The notes under the pieces were generated by a model. The model made no database searches, had not been told where the DNA came from, and saw only the letters and a list, made by a program, of their open reading frames with translations. Positions 45,822 to 58,500 of a DNA stretch of 64,000 bases are shown in pieces (positions within the stretch are counted from its first letter, which is position 1; every line of letters starts with the position of its first letter). This DNA is from Cymbidium sinense (lineage: Eukaryota > Streptophyta > Magnoliopsida > Asparagales > Orchidaceae), in NCBI GenBank assembly GCA_021442155.1, contig CM038214.1:317471001-317535000 (forward strand), written 5' to 3'. The position numbers were made by a program, and so were the translations under genes.

Positions 45822-46227
45822 GTATTCAAATCTAATAGTCAAGAGAAAGTCTCTTAACATTTTCTTTACCATAATTATGTTAAGAATATGTCATTCTTTA
45901 GATCTACTCTAAATGACATCTTTATTCTTTAGGGTTGGGTTTGTGGTTAGTTTAGGATTAAGGTTTAGGGTTTAGGGGTTTAGGTTTAGGGTTTAGTGTT
46001 GCAAGTTTTAGCATTAATGATTTATGGTTTTAGGATTTAAGGTTTAGGGTTTAAGGTTTAGGGTTTAGTGTTTTAGTGTTTATGGTTTAGGATTTAGGGT
46101 TAGGGTTTATTGTTTAGGGTTTAGGGTTTATGGTTTTTAAGGTTTAGGATTTAGGATTTAGGTTTAAGGTTTAAGGTTTAAGTTTTAGCTTAGGGTTTAG
46201 GGTTTAGGGTTTAAGGTTTTTTTTTAA
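45822..46227 (+). repeat. Non-telomeric spacer plus TTTAGGG array
   Basis: The spacer at about 45822-45930 is the decayed partner of 15250-15366 (TATTCAAATCTAATAGTCAAG... GACATCTTTATTC). Unlike copy 1 it has no long open frame. TTTAGGG then runs to T9 at 46217-46225, the poly(A)-like edge of GRP copy 9. The shared right flank shows that copies 1 and 2 arose by segmental duplication. Confidence 0.8.
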
Positions 46228-46700
46228 ACAAAGAACAAATTCAATTTCAAAAATTTCTTCTTTTTGATTTAATCAACCAAGTAGCACCCCTAGGTTTTCT
46301 AAGACACAAATAATGACATTGATAAAAAATGGGCACCCATAGAGCAAATCAAAAACCCTAGATAGGTAGAACCATCTTTATAAATATACTATTCCATAAG
46401 AAATAGATCGATCGATCTTCTTTTTTTCCAGTTTCCAGAAAAACCACCCTCACCTTTCAAGTAATGGGATCTGCCATCATATCCCCGATCTCTTCCTCCT
46501 CCACCACCATGGCTATAACCTTGGTCACTCCTCCCACCTCTATAACCACCACTTCTCTGACCACCACCTCCATATCCACCATCACCTCCAGATCCCCCAC
46601 CACCACTATGATAACCACCACCTCCACCATCACCTCCACTGCCAGATTTACACTTAGCCTAGTTCATAGTGATGTTCCTGCCAACAAGTCTCTGCCCATT
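46228..46700 (-). pseudogene. GRP 3' fragment, copy 9 (near-complete frame)
   Basis: 473 bases, full extent. From 46700 the minus strand reads NGQRLVGRNITMN, one stop (CAG to TAG), then a continuous frame AKCKSGSGGDGGGGYHSGGG, GSGGDGGYGGGGQRSGGYRG, GRSDQGYSHGGGGGRDRGYD and GRSHYLKGEGG. The normal terminal stop after SDGNWRN is gone because of changes near 46440. Next to copy 1, this is the best-preserved glycine-rich domain, with clear GGGGY and RDRGY repeats. Confidence 0.85.
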
Positions 46701-47060
46701 CTTAGGGTTTAGGGTTAGTTTGGGGTTTAGTTTGGGTTTAGTTAGTTTGGGCTTAGGTTTAGGTTTAGATTTTGGGTTTAAGGTTTAGGGTTGTAGTTTA
46801 AGGGTTTAGGGTTTGGAGGTTAGGGTTTGTAGGTTTATGGTTTAGGGTTTAGGGTTTAGAGTTTTAGGGCTTAGGGTTTAGGGTTTAGGGTTTAGGGTTT
46901 AGAATTTAGAGTTTAGTGTTTTAGTGTTTAGGGTTTAGGGTTTATGGTTTAAGGTTTAGGGTTTAGTGTTTAGGGTTTATGGTTTTTAGGGTTTAGGGTT
47001 TAAGGTTTAGGTTTAGGTTTAGGTTTGTTTAAGTTTAGTAGTTTAGGTTTAGTTTTTTTA
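46701..47060 (+). repeat. TTTAGGG array between GRP copies 9 and 10
   Basis: About 0.36 kb of TTTAGGG variants without a T-rich unit; GRP copies 9 and 10 are therefore only 833 bases apart. Ends with a T7 run at 47053-47059. Confidence 0.85.
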
Positions 47061-47503
47061 ACAAAGAACAAATTCAAATTCAAAATTTCTTCTTTTTAAT
47101 TTCATCAACCAAGTAGCACCCAAAGTTTTCTAAGACACAAGCAATGACATAGATAAAAAAATTAGCACCCATAGAGCAAATCAAAAGCCCTAGATAAGTA
47201 GAATCATCTATACTATAAATACATTATTCCATAAGCAACCCATCATACCATTCTTTTTTTAGTTTCCATCAGAACCACCCCCACCTCTCGAGTAGCAGGA
47301 TCTGCCATCATATCCCCAATATCTTCCTTCTCCACCACCACGGCTATAACCTCGGTCGCTCCTCCCGCCTCTCTAACCACCACTGCTCTGACCACTACCT
47401 CCATATTCACCAGCACCTCCAGATCCCCCACCACCACTGCGAGAACCACTGCAAGATCTAGACTGAGCCTAGTTGACTTGATGTTCCATCAAGTCCACCC
47501 ATT
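47061..47503 (-). pseudogene. GRP 3' fragment, copy 10
   Basis: After a small deletion in the RRM strand (NGWT at the start), the tail reads AQSRSCSGSRSGGGGSGGAG, EYGGSGQSSGG, one stop, RGGRSDRGYSRGGGEGRYWG, YDGRSCYSRGGGGSDGN, then a stop close to the expected end. The terminal SDGN matches copy 1, which confirms the natural C-terminus of the source gene. Confidence 0.85.
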
Positions 47504-48400
47504 CTGGGGTAGGTTAGGGGAGTGGCTTAGGGTTAGTTTAGAGGTTTAGGGAGATTTTGGGGTTTAAATTTAGGGTTTTAAGGTTTAGGTTTAGGTTAGG
47601 GTTTGGGTTTTAGTATGGTTTAGGGTTTAGGGTTGGTGGTTTAGGGTTTAGGTAGGTTGTGGATTACAGTTTAAATTTAGGTTTAGCTCAGTGGTTAGAG
47701 TTTAGGGTTTAGGGTTTAGGGTTTAGGTTGTGGGTTTAGGGTTGTAGGTAGGGTTTTAGTGTTTGTTTAGGTTTAATATTGGGTTGATATATTTTTAAAT
47801 TAAGCAAACCCAAGAGAATTTAGTTTATTTTTGTTTATTTGAGTTTATTTTAATTTTAATTTTTATTTAGGTTTATTTTATATTTTACTTGATTTAGTTT
47901 ATTTATTTTAGGTTTTTTTTAGTTTATTTTTTAAGTTTAGGTTTATTTTTTTTAGTTTTATTTTTATTTTATTTTTTAGGTTTTGGTTTTAATTTTCATT
48001 TTTACTTTTATGTTTAGGTTTTTATTTTATTTTTTTAGGTTTAGGTTTTAGGTTTTTTCCTTTAAGTTTATTTTTAGGTTTTATTTTTTAGTTTAGGTTT
48101 AGGTTTATGTTTATTTTTAGTTTATTTTATTTTATTTAGTATAGGTTTAGATTTAAGTTTAGGTTTATGTTTAGGTTTTATTTATTTTAGTTTATTTTTA
48201 TTTTATTTTGTTTATTTTATTTTATTTTAGGTTTAAGCTTTTTTTGGTTTAGGGTTTAGGTTTATTTTTCAGGGTTAGGCTTTTTATTTAGCTTTTATTT
48301 TATGTTATTTTAAGTTTATTTCATTTTTATTTTAGGTTTAATTTTTATTTGATTCAGGTTTTCTATTTTTAAGTTTAGTTTAAGTTTTCCTTTTTTTATT

Positions 48401-48442
<42 letters not shown>

Positions 48443-48668
48443 TTTCTTTTTAGGTTTAGGTTTAGGTTTTAGTTTTAGTTTTTTATTTTATTTGATTTTA
48501 TTTTTGTATTTTTGTTTATGTTTTTTTATTTCTTTTATTTTTGATTTTATTTAGCTTAGGTTTAGGTTTTTAGCTTTTTTGGGTTTAGGGTTTAGGGTTT
48601 AGGGTTTAGGTTTTAGGTTTAGGGTTTAAGTTTTAGTTTAGGGTTTAAGGTTTTTATTTTTATTTTTA
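47504..48668 (+). repeat. TTTAGGG array with T-rich unit and a T38 homopolymer
   Basis: Array 47504-47796, rich in odd variants (GGTTAGGGGAGTGGCTTAGG near 47510). T-rich unit about 47797-48575 with a degraded leader AAATTAAGCAAACCC, then a short array to 48668. A pure T run of 38 lies at 48403-48440 inside the T-rich unit, at a place where other units have TTTATTTTATTTTAGTTTAG. Confidence 0.8.
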
Positions 48669-49113
48669 ACAGAGAACAAATTCATATTCAACATTTCATC
48701 TTTTTGATTTCATCTACCAAGTAGCACCCCAAGTTTTCTAAGACACAAGCGACAACATAGATAAAAAATGAGCACCCATAGAGCAAATCAAAATCCCTAG
48801 ATAAGTAGAACCATCTCTATTATATAGACACACTTCCATAAGCAGTAGATCGGATCAATTCATTCTTCCTATAATCCCATCCATAACCACCCCCTCTAGT
48901 AGGATCAACCATCATATCTTCTCTTCCTCCACCACCACCATGATTGTAACCTCCTCGCCCTCCCCGCCTCCATAACCACCACACGCCCACCACCCATATC
49001 TACCATTCTAGATCCCCACCACCACTATGATAACCACCACCCACCTTTATATTCCCTCCCACCCCATCTGTGAGCCTAGTTGATGGTGATGTTCCATCAT
49101 GGTTATGCCCATT
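48669..49113 (-). pseudogene. GRP 3' fragment, copy 11 (eroded coding part)
   Basis: The 3'UTR half is well conserved (AGAGAACAAATTCATATTC on + at 48670, ACACAAGCGACAACATAG at 48740). The coding half has several deletions: CACCACCACCATGATTGTAACCTCC is present at 48928, but the RRM strand is reduced to NGHNHDGT and lacks bases. The distal junction ATTCTTAGGG is intact. Confidence 0.75.
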
Positions 49114-49945
49114 CTTAGGGTTTAGGTTTATTAGGTTTTAGGTTTATGTTTATTTTTTAATTTATTTAGTAAGTTTAGGTTTAGGTTTAGGGCTTGAGTT
49201 TAGGGTTAGGGTTTAGGGTTTAGGTTTTAGGGCTTTAGTTTAGGTTTAGGTTTTAGGTTTAAGTTTTTAGGGTTTAGGGTTTAGGTTAGGGTTTAGTTTT
49301 AGAGTTTAGGTTAGTTTGGGGTTTAGGGTTTAGCTTTATGGTTTTAGGTATAGTTTTTTAATGCTTAGTTTAGGATTTAGGGTTTAGGGTTTTGCTTTTA
49401 AAATTAAGTAAACTAATAGGTTTAGGTTTATTTAGTTTATTTTTTTATTTTACTTTATTTTATTTTTTATTTTTATTTAGGTTTATTTTTTTTATTTAAT
49501 TTAGTTTAGGTTTTTTATTTTAGTTTATTTTTTAGGTTTAGGTTTAGGTTTATGCTTATTTTTTAGTTTAGTTTTATTTTTATTTTATTTTTTATGTTTA
49601 GGTTTTATTTTTTATATTTAGGTTTAGGTTTTTATTTTATTTTTTTAGGTTTAGGTTTAAGGTTTTTATCTTAGGTTTATTTTTAGGTTTTATTTTTAGT
49701 TTTTTTTATTTAGTTTTGGGTTTAGGTTTAGTTTATTTTAGGTTTAGGTTTAGGTTTTATTTATTTTAGTTTAGTTTATTTTATTTTAGGTTAAGGTTTA
49801 TTTTATTTTTTTTATTTTAGGTTTAGGTTTTTTTTAGTTTAATTTAAGTTTTATTTTGAGGTTTATTTTTTAGGTTTAGGTTTTTATTTTATTTTATTTT
49901 TGGTTTATTTTATTTTTATTTTACGTTTAGTATTTATTTTAGTCG
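49114..49945 (+). repeat. TTTAGGG array and truncated T-rich unit
   Basis: Post-GRP linker, array to 49387, then a T-rich unit at 49388-49945 cut off at TTTAGTATTTATTTTAGTCGG. This is the last telomere-like DNA in the window. Confidence 0.85.
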
Positions 49946-50548
49946 GATGTTATATTACAATCTTGACTATCCAACATTAAATTTAAGTCAACCCCTTAGC
50001 TGGATGTTGTTTAGCACCTCTTATTCAATCCTTAGTTGGATGTTGACTTAAATCTGATGCAAATTTTGTTACATTTTATTTTCATTTTTGGATAATCAAT
50101 TTGACACAGGCTTATGGATTCATATACCAACATGAGAAATTAGATTATGGGCCAAAATCGAAGATAAGGAGGTGTATTTCCACCATGGCTCAAAGGTCAA
50201 GCCATGTTCTTTGGCAAAGGTGGAAGCCCTCCAATCAAGAGTGAAATAATATGCTTTTTGCATGATGTGAGAAAAGTAAGGCTAATTTTTTATCTTGATT
50301 TATAGCCTAAGCTTTAGGTGAGGTTATGAGTTATTTATTTGTAATTTTAATTGATTAGTTGGATAGAAGATTTATTTTCCAAAAAGCCTAATCGTCATCC
50401 AGGCCATACATCAAAGAAAGAAATAAACTAGGAAAAGATGTCATCTTAATTCTCAAGCTAAATAAACATTAGTAAATTTATAAAGCTAGTGCAAAAGAAT
50501 AAGAGTTCATTTATGGTTGGGCTCCACCGCACAAACCCGAAAACAAAT
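49946..50548. other. Unassigned AT-rich DNA between telomere-like block and LTR
   Basis: No gene is recognised. 49955-50060 holds two copies of a GGATGTTG...TTAAAT...CAACCCCTTAG phrase, also found at 45061-45135. A short stretch near 50150-50260 on + (KIEDKEVYFHHGSKVKPCSL, then AKVEALQSRVK and a stop) is open and protein-like, but I cannot place it. The final part is AT-rich and ends at the TG of the LTR-like module. Confidence 0.5.
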
Positions 50549-53500
50549 TGGGTAGCCGAGCTCGACCCTTATACAACCCGGATTACAAATGAATAAATTA
50601 CAATCAAGAAGGAATTCATTGTTATGGGGGTCTTTATTCTTCATTCCTTCTTTCTTCTTTTTTCTTATTTCTTCTTCTTTCTTCTTTCTTCTTTTGTTTT
50701 TCTGTGGTTGCATTTCACATGGTACATAAGACAGTCTAAACTAATGTTCATCCTAATATCCCATAATAATCATTCCAAAATCCTAATTGTAAATTACATG
50801 AAAATGGGAAAAAGAAAATCTAACTAAAACCCCAAAAGAGATTAGCTAAACAAACCATATAATCCCAAGCATGTGTAAATAAAATTGGACTTAGCACCCA
50901 CACATGGGAAACCAAGTCCACCTAGCCTATTTTTTGATTATGCTTATATAAGCACCGCAAACAAAAGCATTTTATATTTTTATTTCTTAAGCATAATCCC
51001 ATGTAGAAGACAATGGTTAGACTAAGATCACCCTACCATTTAGTCTATACAAATACACCCTAACATCTAGACTAAAATAATACATCACAAAATAAAAGCA
51101 AACATCAAACCATGCACCGCCATAACCTAAGGCTAGAAGTGGTGACTTATTGTGTGTGATATTTAAGGTGTGGTATGTTTAGCTAGCCTTTAAGGTTGAA
51201 ATTTTTAAGTATGAAAATGTTCAACTTAGAGGGTTGTTTCATTTAAGTGACTTAGTTGATTTGGTTGATTTTTATTTTGTGATTTGATTAGGTTTGAATG
51301 AACCTACAATAATTAATAAGTGTTGTAAAGAGAGAAAATAAAAAGAACTTTCCATTCCTCCCTACCTAAGTAATTTCTAAGGTAGATTCATATTTAATTT
51401 TGTTTAGTGATTTTATTATGTGTTTTAATTAATCCTTAGTTTAGATTTTCCCTAAACAAACCTATTCATAAAGAAAGGCATTTTAAGATTATGTAAAGTG
51501 AAATACTATCACAAACACACAACACTTGATTTCTTTCCCAACATGTTTAGCATGCATATGGATGAATCCTAAGCATATCTACACATGAAAATGGAAGTGT
51601 TTAGCACACCTTAATGATGAATGCTAAGGGATGTTACTTAAGAAAATTTGGATGCTTCATGATGCATGATTTTGTAAGAAAAGAGTGATTCTTTTATCCA
51701 TTTTTCATATGCATTATTTACAAGTATAAAAGACATAAGTGAGTTGCCATTGTTATACCGTGTAAGGTACAAGATCTACTTGGGGCTACTTAAAGTCAGA
51801 ACTAGGATTGTCCATTCTAATATCTTTTTTCTTAAATACATGTGCATGTACAAAAGGAAATGCATGGAAAGAGAATCATGCAAAAGTTTATGTTTGTTTG
51901 ATTTTGGTTTGATTGTTTATTTATATGTGTGATGTGGAATTCTTCTAATTCATGCCATAGAGTGTATAGGAATGGATTTAAGCAAGTTATGTCCCTTCCA
52001 AATGGACTATACACTTTAAATCCTATACAATTCTATGTTAAGAAAGAGAGGGAGAATCACATACACATTTTATACTATTCATATGGAAGCTCATAAATAA
52101 TCATAAGTAGCATATTTTAGTTATGATGTTTGATTTATAAGTTTTGAAAATAATTTTGGATTTAGTAGTCATAATAGTAATAATCTTACTTTAGCCAAAA
52201 CATGCAATTTGACATAAAGGAAATATTTCATTTTAATTTGATTTTGAAAGGCATGAATGTATGATTTTCATATGACATACACATTTAGCATGCTAGGAAA
52301 GAAATAAAGTGATCAAAGCATGTGAATTCATTCACCCTAATTAATTCCTAAAGACAATCTTATGAAATAGGATTATTTAAAGTAAATCAAATTTATTTTA
52401 AAGAGATTTTTGTTTTGTTTTGAGTTTGATTTGAATTTAGGAAATGTGAAAGAGTTTGTTGATTTGAACCCAATTCCCCCATGTGTGAGTTTATTTAGTT
52501 TGTTTTTAGAACCATTAGATGATTTTTATATTTTGTTTAAGTTAAGGTGTGAATTAAGTGCATTAATTACGTTACGCACACTTTAATATATTTAATCAAA
52601 TAATTATGAGCCAATGTATGACATAAAACCACATAAGGAATTTAAATCAATAATGCACCTAGGAAAGAATGGGCCTAATGCAATTGGCTCACAATTAATG
52701 ATGAATTAAGCTAAAAGGTTTAATTTAAGTACTTCATAACCCTTCCCACACATGTGGGTTGGATTTTGATTTCCTTAAGTTACTTAGGTTATTGAACACC
52801 TAAGCACCTACCCAAGATGAATTGGTTAAGTTATGAAATATTTTGAAACTTTTATCAAGATAATTAAGTAGGTGATTAATAGATTAGCCCTTAATTAAGT
52901 TTAGATTAAAGAAGAAAGGGGGTTTAAGGAATAGCTTAAGAAAAGTATCCCAAAATTATTCCATAAACCTCATGTTCACTTAAGCAAAGCTTAATTAATT
53001 TAATAAAGGGATTAAACCACTATTCATATGTTTAATTTAATTACATTAAGAGAGTGATTAAGGATTCATTAATTTATTTTTCTAATTAACTCATCAATAA
53101 ATCCCAAGAAAATTAGGGAGGTAGAGGTCATCCCACTAAATGCATCCGAGAAATTTGAAATGAATTAATGATTTAATTAGGAGTAATTAGGGTTATTAAG
53201 TTTTCACTAAAACTATAAGGAAAAATCATTGTTCAAAATTAATTGGAAATAATTTTAGATTATTCTTAGAATTATCTTCACAATGAATTTATTTTGTATT
53301 TTTTTTTTTTTTCTACATTTAGTTATGTTATTTTAAAGATTAAGATTAAGGAATTAATTTAAAACCCCTAATTAAAAAAAACTAATCCCATGATTAGGTA
53401 ATCACATCCAATGATGTGACACATTAATGCTAATGGCTTTCTCATCAAAGATCCACATTAAATGCACAATTCTAATAGGATGAATCGAGGATATGTCTGA

Positions 53501-56090
53501 TGGACGCCCATCTAAAAGGATCGATGCATCTTGATCTCCCATTGAGCTCGCCGGGAGAGGCAACCGCCCACTCCTTAGTAAGATCTGAGCGAATGAGCTT
53601 GGATTGAGCTCAAACTTACCCACACCATCTGTGAGTACAAGTAGATCTAATGGCCAATTTTACTTTGGATGAAAATTCCTTTCACAAAGGACCAAACAGT
53701 TCCTATTCTAGGCTCGATTTGAAGGCATACCTTGCCGGAGGCTATCACTGGTGCTCTCAACCATCGAGGTAGCTTCATCTAGTAAAGATGAAGCCCTGTT
53801 GAAGGTTTGAGGGCTTGAGGTTGAGTGGACCCTTCAATTGGTCAAAGTCCCCTTCAAATGCTTTTTTTGATCAAACTCCCCTCCCATGCCTTGAGAACTT
53901 GGATGAAGGTTTGAGTGAGCTTGATTAGGTTCTCTCAAGGTGCTTGAAGGATGAATTGAGCTCTAATGAGTATTGAGATGGAAATTCAAGGAGCTCCCCT
54001 ATTTTTGGTTTAAGGGAAAAAAATGGAGAAATGGAAGTAGCTCTAGGAGGCTTGGAGGAGCTTGCAATTGCTTTCTCTAGCTTTCTTAGCTTCAATTGAG
54101 TGTGATAGTGTGAAAATGAATTGGAATTAGGGGAGTATATCTTCCCATTGAAGTATCGGACGGTCGAGCATGGCTTTGCCTTTTGGATCAATTGGCCTAA
54201 TTCAATGGGTTATTTTGGCTATTTGAACTTGCACATGGTTTTTGGAGAAGGAAGTGGTGAGGTTGCCATGTTCAAAATAAGGTCGAGGAATGATTCTCAT
54301 GTGCTTATTTTCAAGTGAGTGGTTGGTTTTGCCATTGGGTTGGTTTAATCAAACCCCATTGGGTCATGTTATTATGCTCACTTGTGTCCACTAAGAGGGT
54401 GCCAAGTGGCCATGAAGAGGATTTGACCAAATTCAAGTGAATTTGGCCAAGAATTACCCTTTGACCTAGGGGTAATATTGTCATTTGGCTTGGATTTCAG
54501 TTTGAATATGTTTGTATGATTGAAAAATGGGTTGGTCCAAGTTCAATTAATTTGGAATTGATTTGATATGATTTGGCTCATGTTGACCCATTTAGGCCAT
54601 AATGGGTCAAGTTGACCAATTAGTCAAATTGGGTCAAATCAAGGGTTGGGTCAAGTTCAAATGATCATATGAATTGATTTGGTATCATTATTTCCAATCA
54701 ATTTGGCATATATTCGGATTTGGTTCAATTTGATCTTTTTGTTCAAGTTGGGTTCATGGTCAATTGGGCTAAGTTTAGCCTAATTGGCCAATTAAGGCTT
54801 TGGTCAAGTTCAACAAGTGATTTGGAATGAACTTGACCCATTGGTTTCAATCAATTTGGCTTGGATCAAGTTTTGACATATTTTGACTTTTTAGGTCAAG
54901 TTGGGTCAACTTGGGTCAAGTGGCCAATTGGGCTAGGTTAGGCTCAAATGATGACTTGGTCAAGTTCAAACATTAATCATGAATGCGTTTTGATCAATGG
55001 TTTCAATCAATTTAGCCTATGGTGGATTTTGGCTAGTTTAGGTTTCATTTTGGCTAAGTGTTGACTTGGTCAACCCTTAGGTTTGACTTGGTTTGACCCA
55101 ATTTGAGTGATTGATCATCTCATGATGCTGTTGCTCAATGTGTGAGGCTTAGTTGGGCTTAGTTCAATACAATTTAGGTAGGATTATAATTTGCTCGTGG
55201 GTATTTAGGTCACTTTGGGCCAAGTGAGCCTGGGTCAATTGACTTGATCAAGGCTTGGATCAAGTTTGATTGAACTCACATATGGAATTATAATTGAAAT
55301 ATAAATCCATTTGCAAGTGATTTGGAGTCAAATGGGTTTTGATTCATTTGACAATTTCAAGTTCAAAAGGGTGAACATGAGTTTGATTTGGGTTTGATTT
55401 TTTAATTTAGTTTTGGTTTGATGATTGAAGTTTGTGTATATAGTTGGATTCATGATTGAAGGTTTTATTGAATCATGAAGAAAAACCAAGGGTTTGGCTT
55501 GATTTGAATTAGATTTGACAAAGTTCAAGAATTTGACTTGAAAGGCTTAGATTGAATTTTGGTTGAATTTGGATTTGATTTTTGAATTGATTTTTGTAAA
55601 TTTAAATTTATATTTCATTTATATTTGTGAATATAAATGAGAATATAAATGGGTTATGAGAAAATCTCTTGAATTTGAGTTTATTTGGATTTGATTCAAG
55701 CTAAGTCCATAATATGAAATCAAAAGGGATTAGGAAAGATTTTTGAACTTGGAATTTGGAATTCAATCATGGGTTTCAATCATTTGGAATTAATTTGAGT
55801 TTGAAGAACATCACCAAGTTGGAATTGATTTGAGTTTTGATGTTGATTTGATTTGGAGTTTGACTTGAAGGAAGGAAGTGAGGAGTTTGGTTCAAGCTAT
55901 AGGCTGGTAAGTTTTCCTAACACTTATGGCATGACCCATTCCTATGACTAACTCTTCTAAGTCTGAGGTTAGGTCAAGTGTTCACCTAATCACTATAGTG
56001 TGTCTTAAGACTAAGAAACTCTTAAAGTCTAAGAGAAGTCCCATGTCTAAGATGGAGGGAATGAGAGCTCATTCTAAAATGAGGTCAACA
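50549..56090 (-). mobile_element. LTR-like module of retroelement copy 3 (probable 3' LTR)
   Basis: 5542 bases, bounded by TGGGTAGCC and GAGGTCAACA. It is colinear with the modules at 1449 and 35151 but more diverged. Read on the minus strand it starts TGTTGACCTC immediately after the repetitive 3' region of copy 3, the position expected for a 3' LTR. Against this reading, no polypurine tract is visible there, and the + strand just beyond 56090 has GGCGCCCA, which resembles the start of a Tat-type primer-binding site. The flanking five bases (CAAAT and AAGGG) do not match, so it is not a clean solo LTR. A TTC-rich microsatellite lies at 50633-50700. Confidence 0.6.
54540..55870. repeat. TTGAC-rich degenerate tandem tract, copy 3
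   Basis: Third occurrence of the GGGTCAAGTTGACCAATTAG-type tract, at the equivalent position in the LTR-like module. Persistence of the inverted TTGAC/GTCAA pairs in the most diverged copy suggests the tract is an old, integral part of the LTR. Confidence 0.7.
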
Positions 56091-58500
56091 AAGGGCGCCC
56101 AATAGGTGTGGTGTGATTGACAAGGTACACCATGTATTGGTGTTGACCAAATGATCAACAACATCGAATGATCAAGCACTAAGGAGATGATCTACCCTAA
56201 ACTCAATTGTAGATGAAATCAGATTAGTGCAATGTGACTCTACTCATGTCAAAGACAAAAGAAAATGAAGGAGGAATCCACTAGGGATAGAATATGTGAA
56301 CCTTCCACAGGAAACAGTTCAAGTCATCCACAAGGGTAGAGAGGTTTGATTTGATTTGAGTCTCACTAGGGAGAGAATTGATTGGATTTATTTTGTTTAT
56401 TTTGTTTGACTCCACTAAGGGAGGAGGTTGAATTTGTTTTAGATTTTTGATTTTGATTTTGAGATCAACCCTATTGGTTTGTGATGGATATTGAAGTACC
56501 ATGGAGGCTTAGACCAACACATATTTACCAATCAAAGGGTATACCAAACACATGAGGACTAGCCTAACCAAAGGGATTGCCATTAGGATTTGTGTAAGTA
56601 TACTAAGAAGAAAGCATAGTAGACATCCTCCAAAAGTAGGGACGTGTGATCCATGGGCAAGGAGATTGAACAAACCTAAGGCTAACTATTAAGTGAATGC
56701 GTTAAAATCAGTAAGATTAATTCTTTAAATTTTTTTGAATAATCCCATTAGTTATGGAATAAGTAGAGGCCATGAGGTCTAGCTCAAATTTACCAATCCA
56801 AAGGGAGTAGTTTACCAATCATATAGTAGGACTATCCAACCAAAGGGGTGCATTTGTAATGATAGTTAGAAGAAGAAAGGGACTCACATCTTTCAAAATA
56901 AGGAACCATTGGGGGTGATCGGTTGGCAAGGAAACAAATCAACCCAACTAGGGCTAACTATTATTGAGTGAATGCCATTGGGGGACTTAAATCAGTTAAA
57001 ATATAGTCAAGATTAATTTCATTTTTAGTTATTTTTGATGGATTCTGTTATTTTGAGATGGATCACACTGAGAAGGAGTTTATATCGCCTAGACCTATCT
57101 CGATGATCAACCAAAAGGGAGTAGCTTCAGAGGGAAAACTATCCAACCAAAGGAATGTCTTTGGTTTGCAATGATCAATTCAAGGGAAGAAAGCTTGGGA
57201 CTCACATCTTCTACAAAAGACCACGATGGCTTTGGGTAACAAATCGAACACAATCTAGGGCTGCCCCTTAGTTTGCGACAGCCATGCTAGAAATAATGCG
57301 TCATAGGATTACATCTTCTAAAGCAGAATGACTGTCGGGGAAACCTGCTTGTGGCAAAATAGATTGAACTTAACCTAAGGGTGACTATAAAGTGAGTACA
57401 CTGGACTTATCTCAACTTAGGTAGTGCAATTCTATAGGGAGTTCTGTGATGCTCTAAAGATAGATGCCCGCTTGGGAAAAGGGGCCCTTTGGGGCTTGAA
57501 TTCTAATCCATAAGAAAAATTTTGTTTATTTGTTTGGTTAGTTTATCGTGGACCCTGTTAGATTGTGAGGGATCAAACTGAGAAGGAGCCTATATTAACC
57601 TAGACCTATCTCAGATTTACCAATCCAAAGGGCATAGTCTACCAACCACATAGTAGGACTACCCAACCAAAGGGGTGCCTTTTGGTTTGCAATGGTCAAG
57701 TTGGGAAGAAAATGCTGGGACTCACATCTTCCAAAATAAGGAACCACTGGGGTGACATACAAGCAAGGTAGCATGTAAACTTGACCTAGACCAGCTAATG
57801 AGTGAGTTCCATAGGGGGCTTGCTCCCACATCAAAATACCCTGAGACAAAAGATATGTGTTCATGCTTGAAAGAATAGGATGCCTCTGGGAGATTCTTAC
57901 ACCTAGACCTCAAGGATACTCACCTAGCAATGATAGAAGAAGAAGAAAGCACGGGACTCACATATTCTTAAACAAAGTCATGAGGTAGTTTACTGGGGTA
58001 AGACTACCAAACTAATAAGGCCCTTATTGGTTTGTAATGGTCAAGTTAGGAAGAAAGCGCGGGGACTCAAATCCTCCAACAAATGACCATTGGGTGACAT
58101 ACTAGCATGGTAGCATGTAAACCCAACCTAGAGCAGCTAATGAGTGAGTGTCACAGGGGCTTGCTCCCACATCAAAATAGCCCGAGATAAAAGATTTGTG
58201 TTTATTTTTATGCTTGTGTGTTAAAGGGAATAGGACTCCGCTTGGGTTCTCTGACACCTACCCTAAACACACTGGGGGAATTTTATGAAATGTTGCCACA
58301 GATGGCAACAAGATTCCCACCAAGAAAGGATGTTGCTTGGGTTCTCTTACACCTAACTTAGTTGTGCTAATCAAAATAGGATGCCTCTTGGGTTCTCTTA
58401 CACCTATTCTAATAGCGAGAAATTATGTTTGATTATGTTTATGTGAAAGAGATAGGATGCCTCTTGGGTTCTACACCTATCCTAAACACGTCATGGCAGA
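56091..58500 (-). mobile_element. Repetitive 3' untranslated region of copy 3
   Basis: This is the reverse complement of the 3' region of copy 1 (11304-13795). On + there are diverged ~300-350 bp repeats with GGGACTCACATCTTC, AAGGAACCATTGGGGTGA, GCTAATGAGTGAGT and CTTGCTCCCACATCAAAATA (landmarks near 56880, 57189, 57718, 57952 and 58065). At 58223-58490 a shorter repeat carries GGATGCCTCTTGGGTTCTCT then TACACCTATCCTA, four times. Open frames at 57595-57864 and 57722-57913 lie inside the repeats and are not credible genes. Confidence 0.65.

Noticed and set aside
50507..50827. Lys/Glu-rich minus frame and Phe/Leu-rich + frame
   Set aside because: Both result from the TTC-rich microsatellite at 50633-50700.
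57595..57913. Two overlapping minus-strand frames of 63 and 89 codons
   Set aside because: They fall within the ~300 bp repeats of the 3' region; the neighbouring repeat units do not keep the frame.
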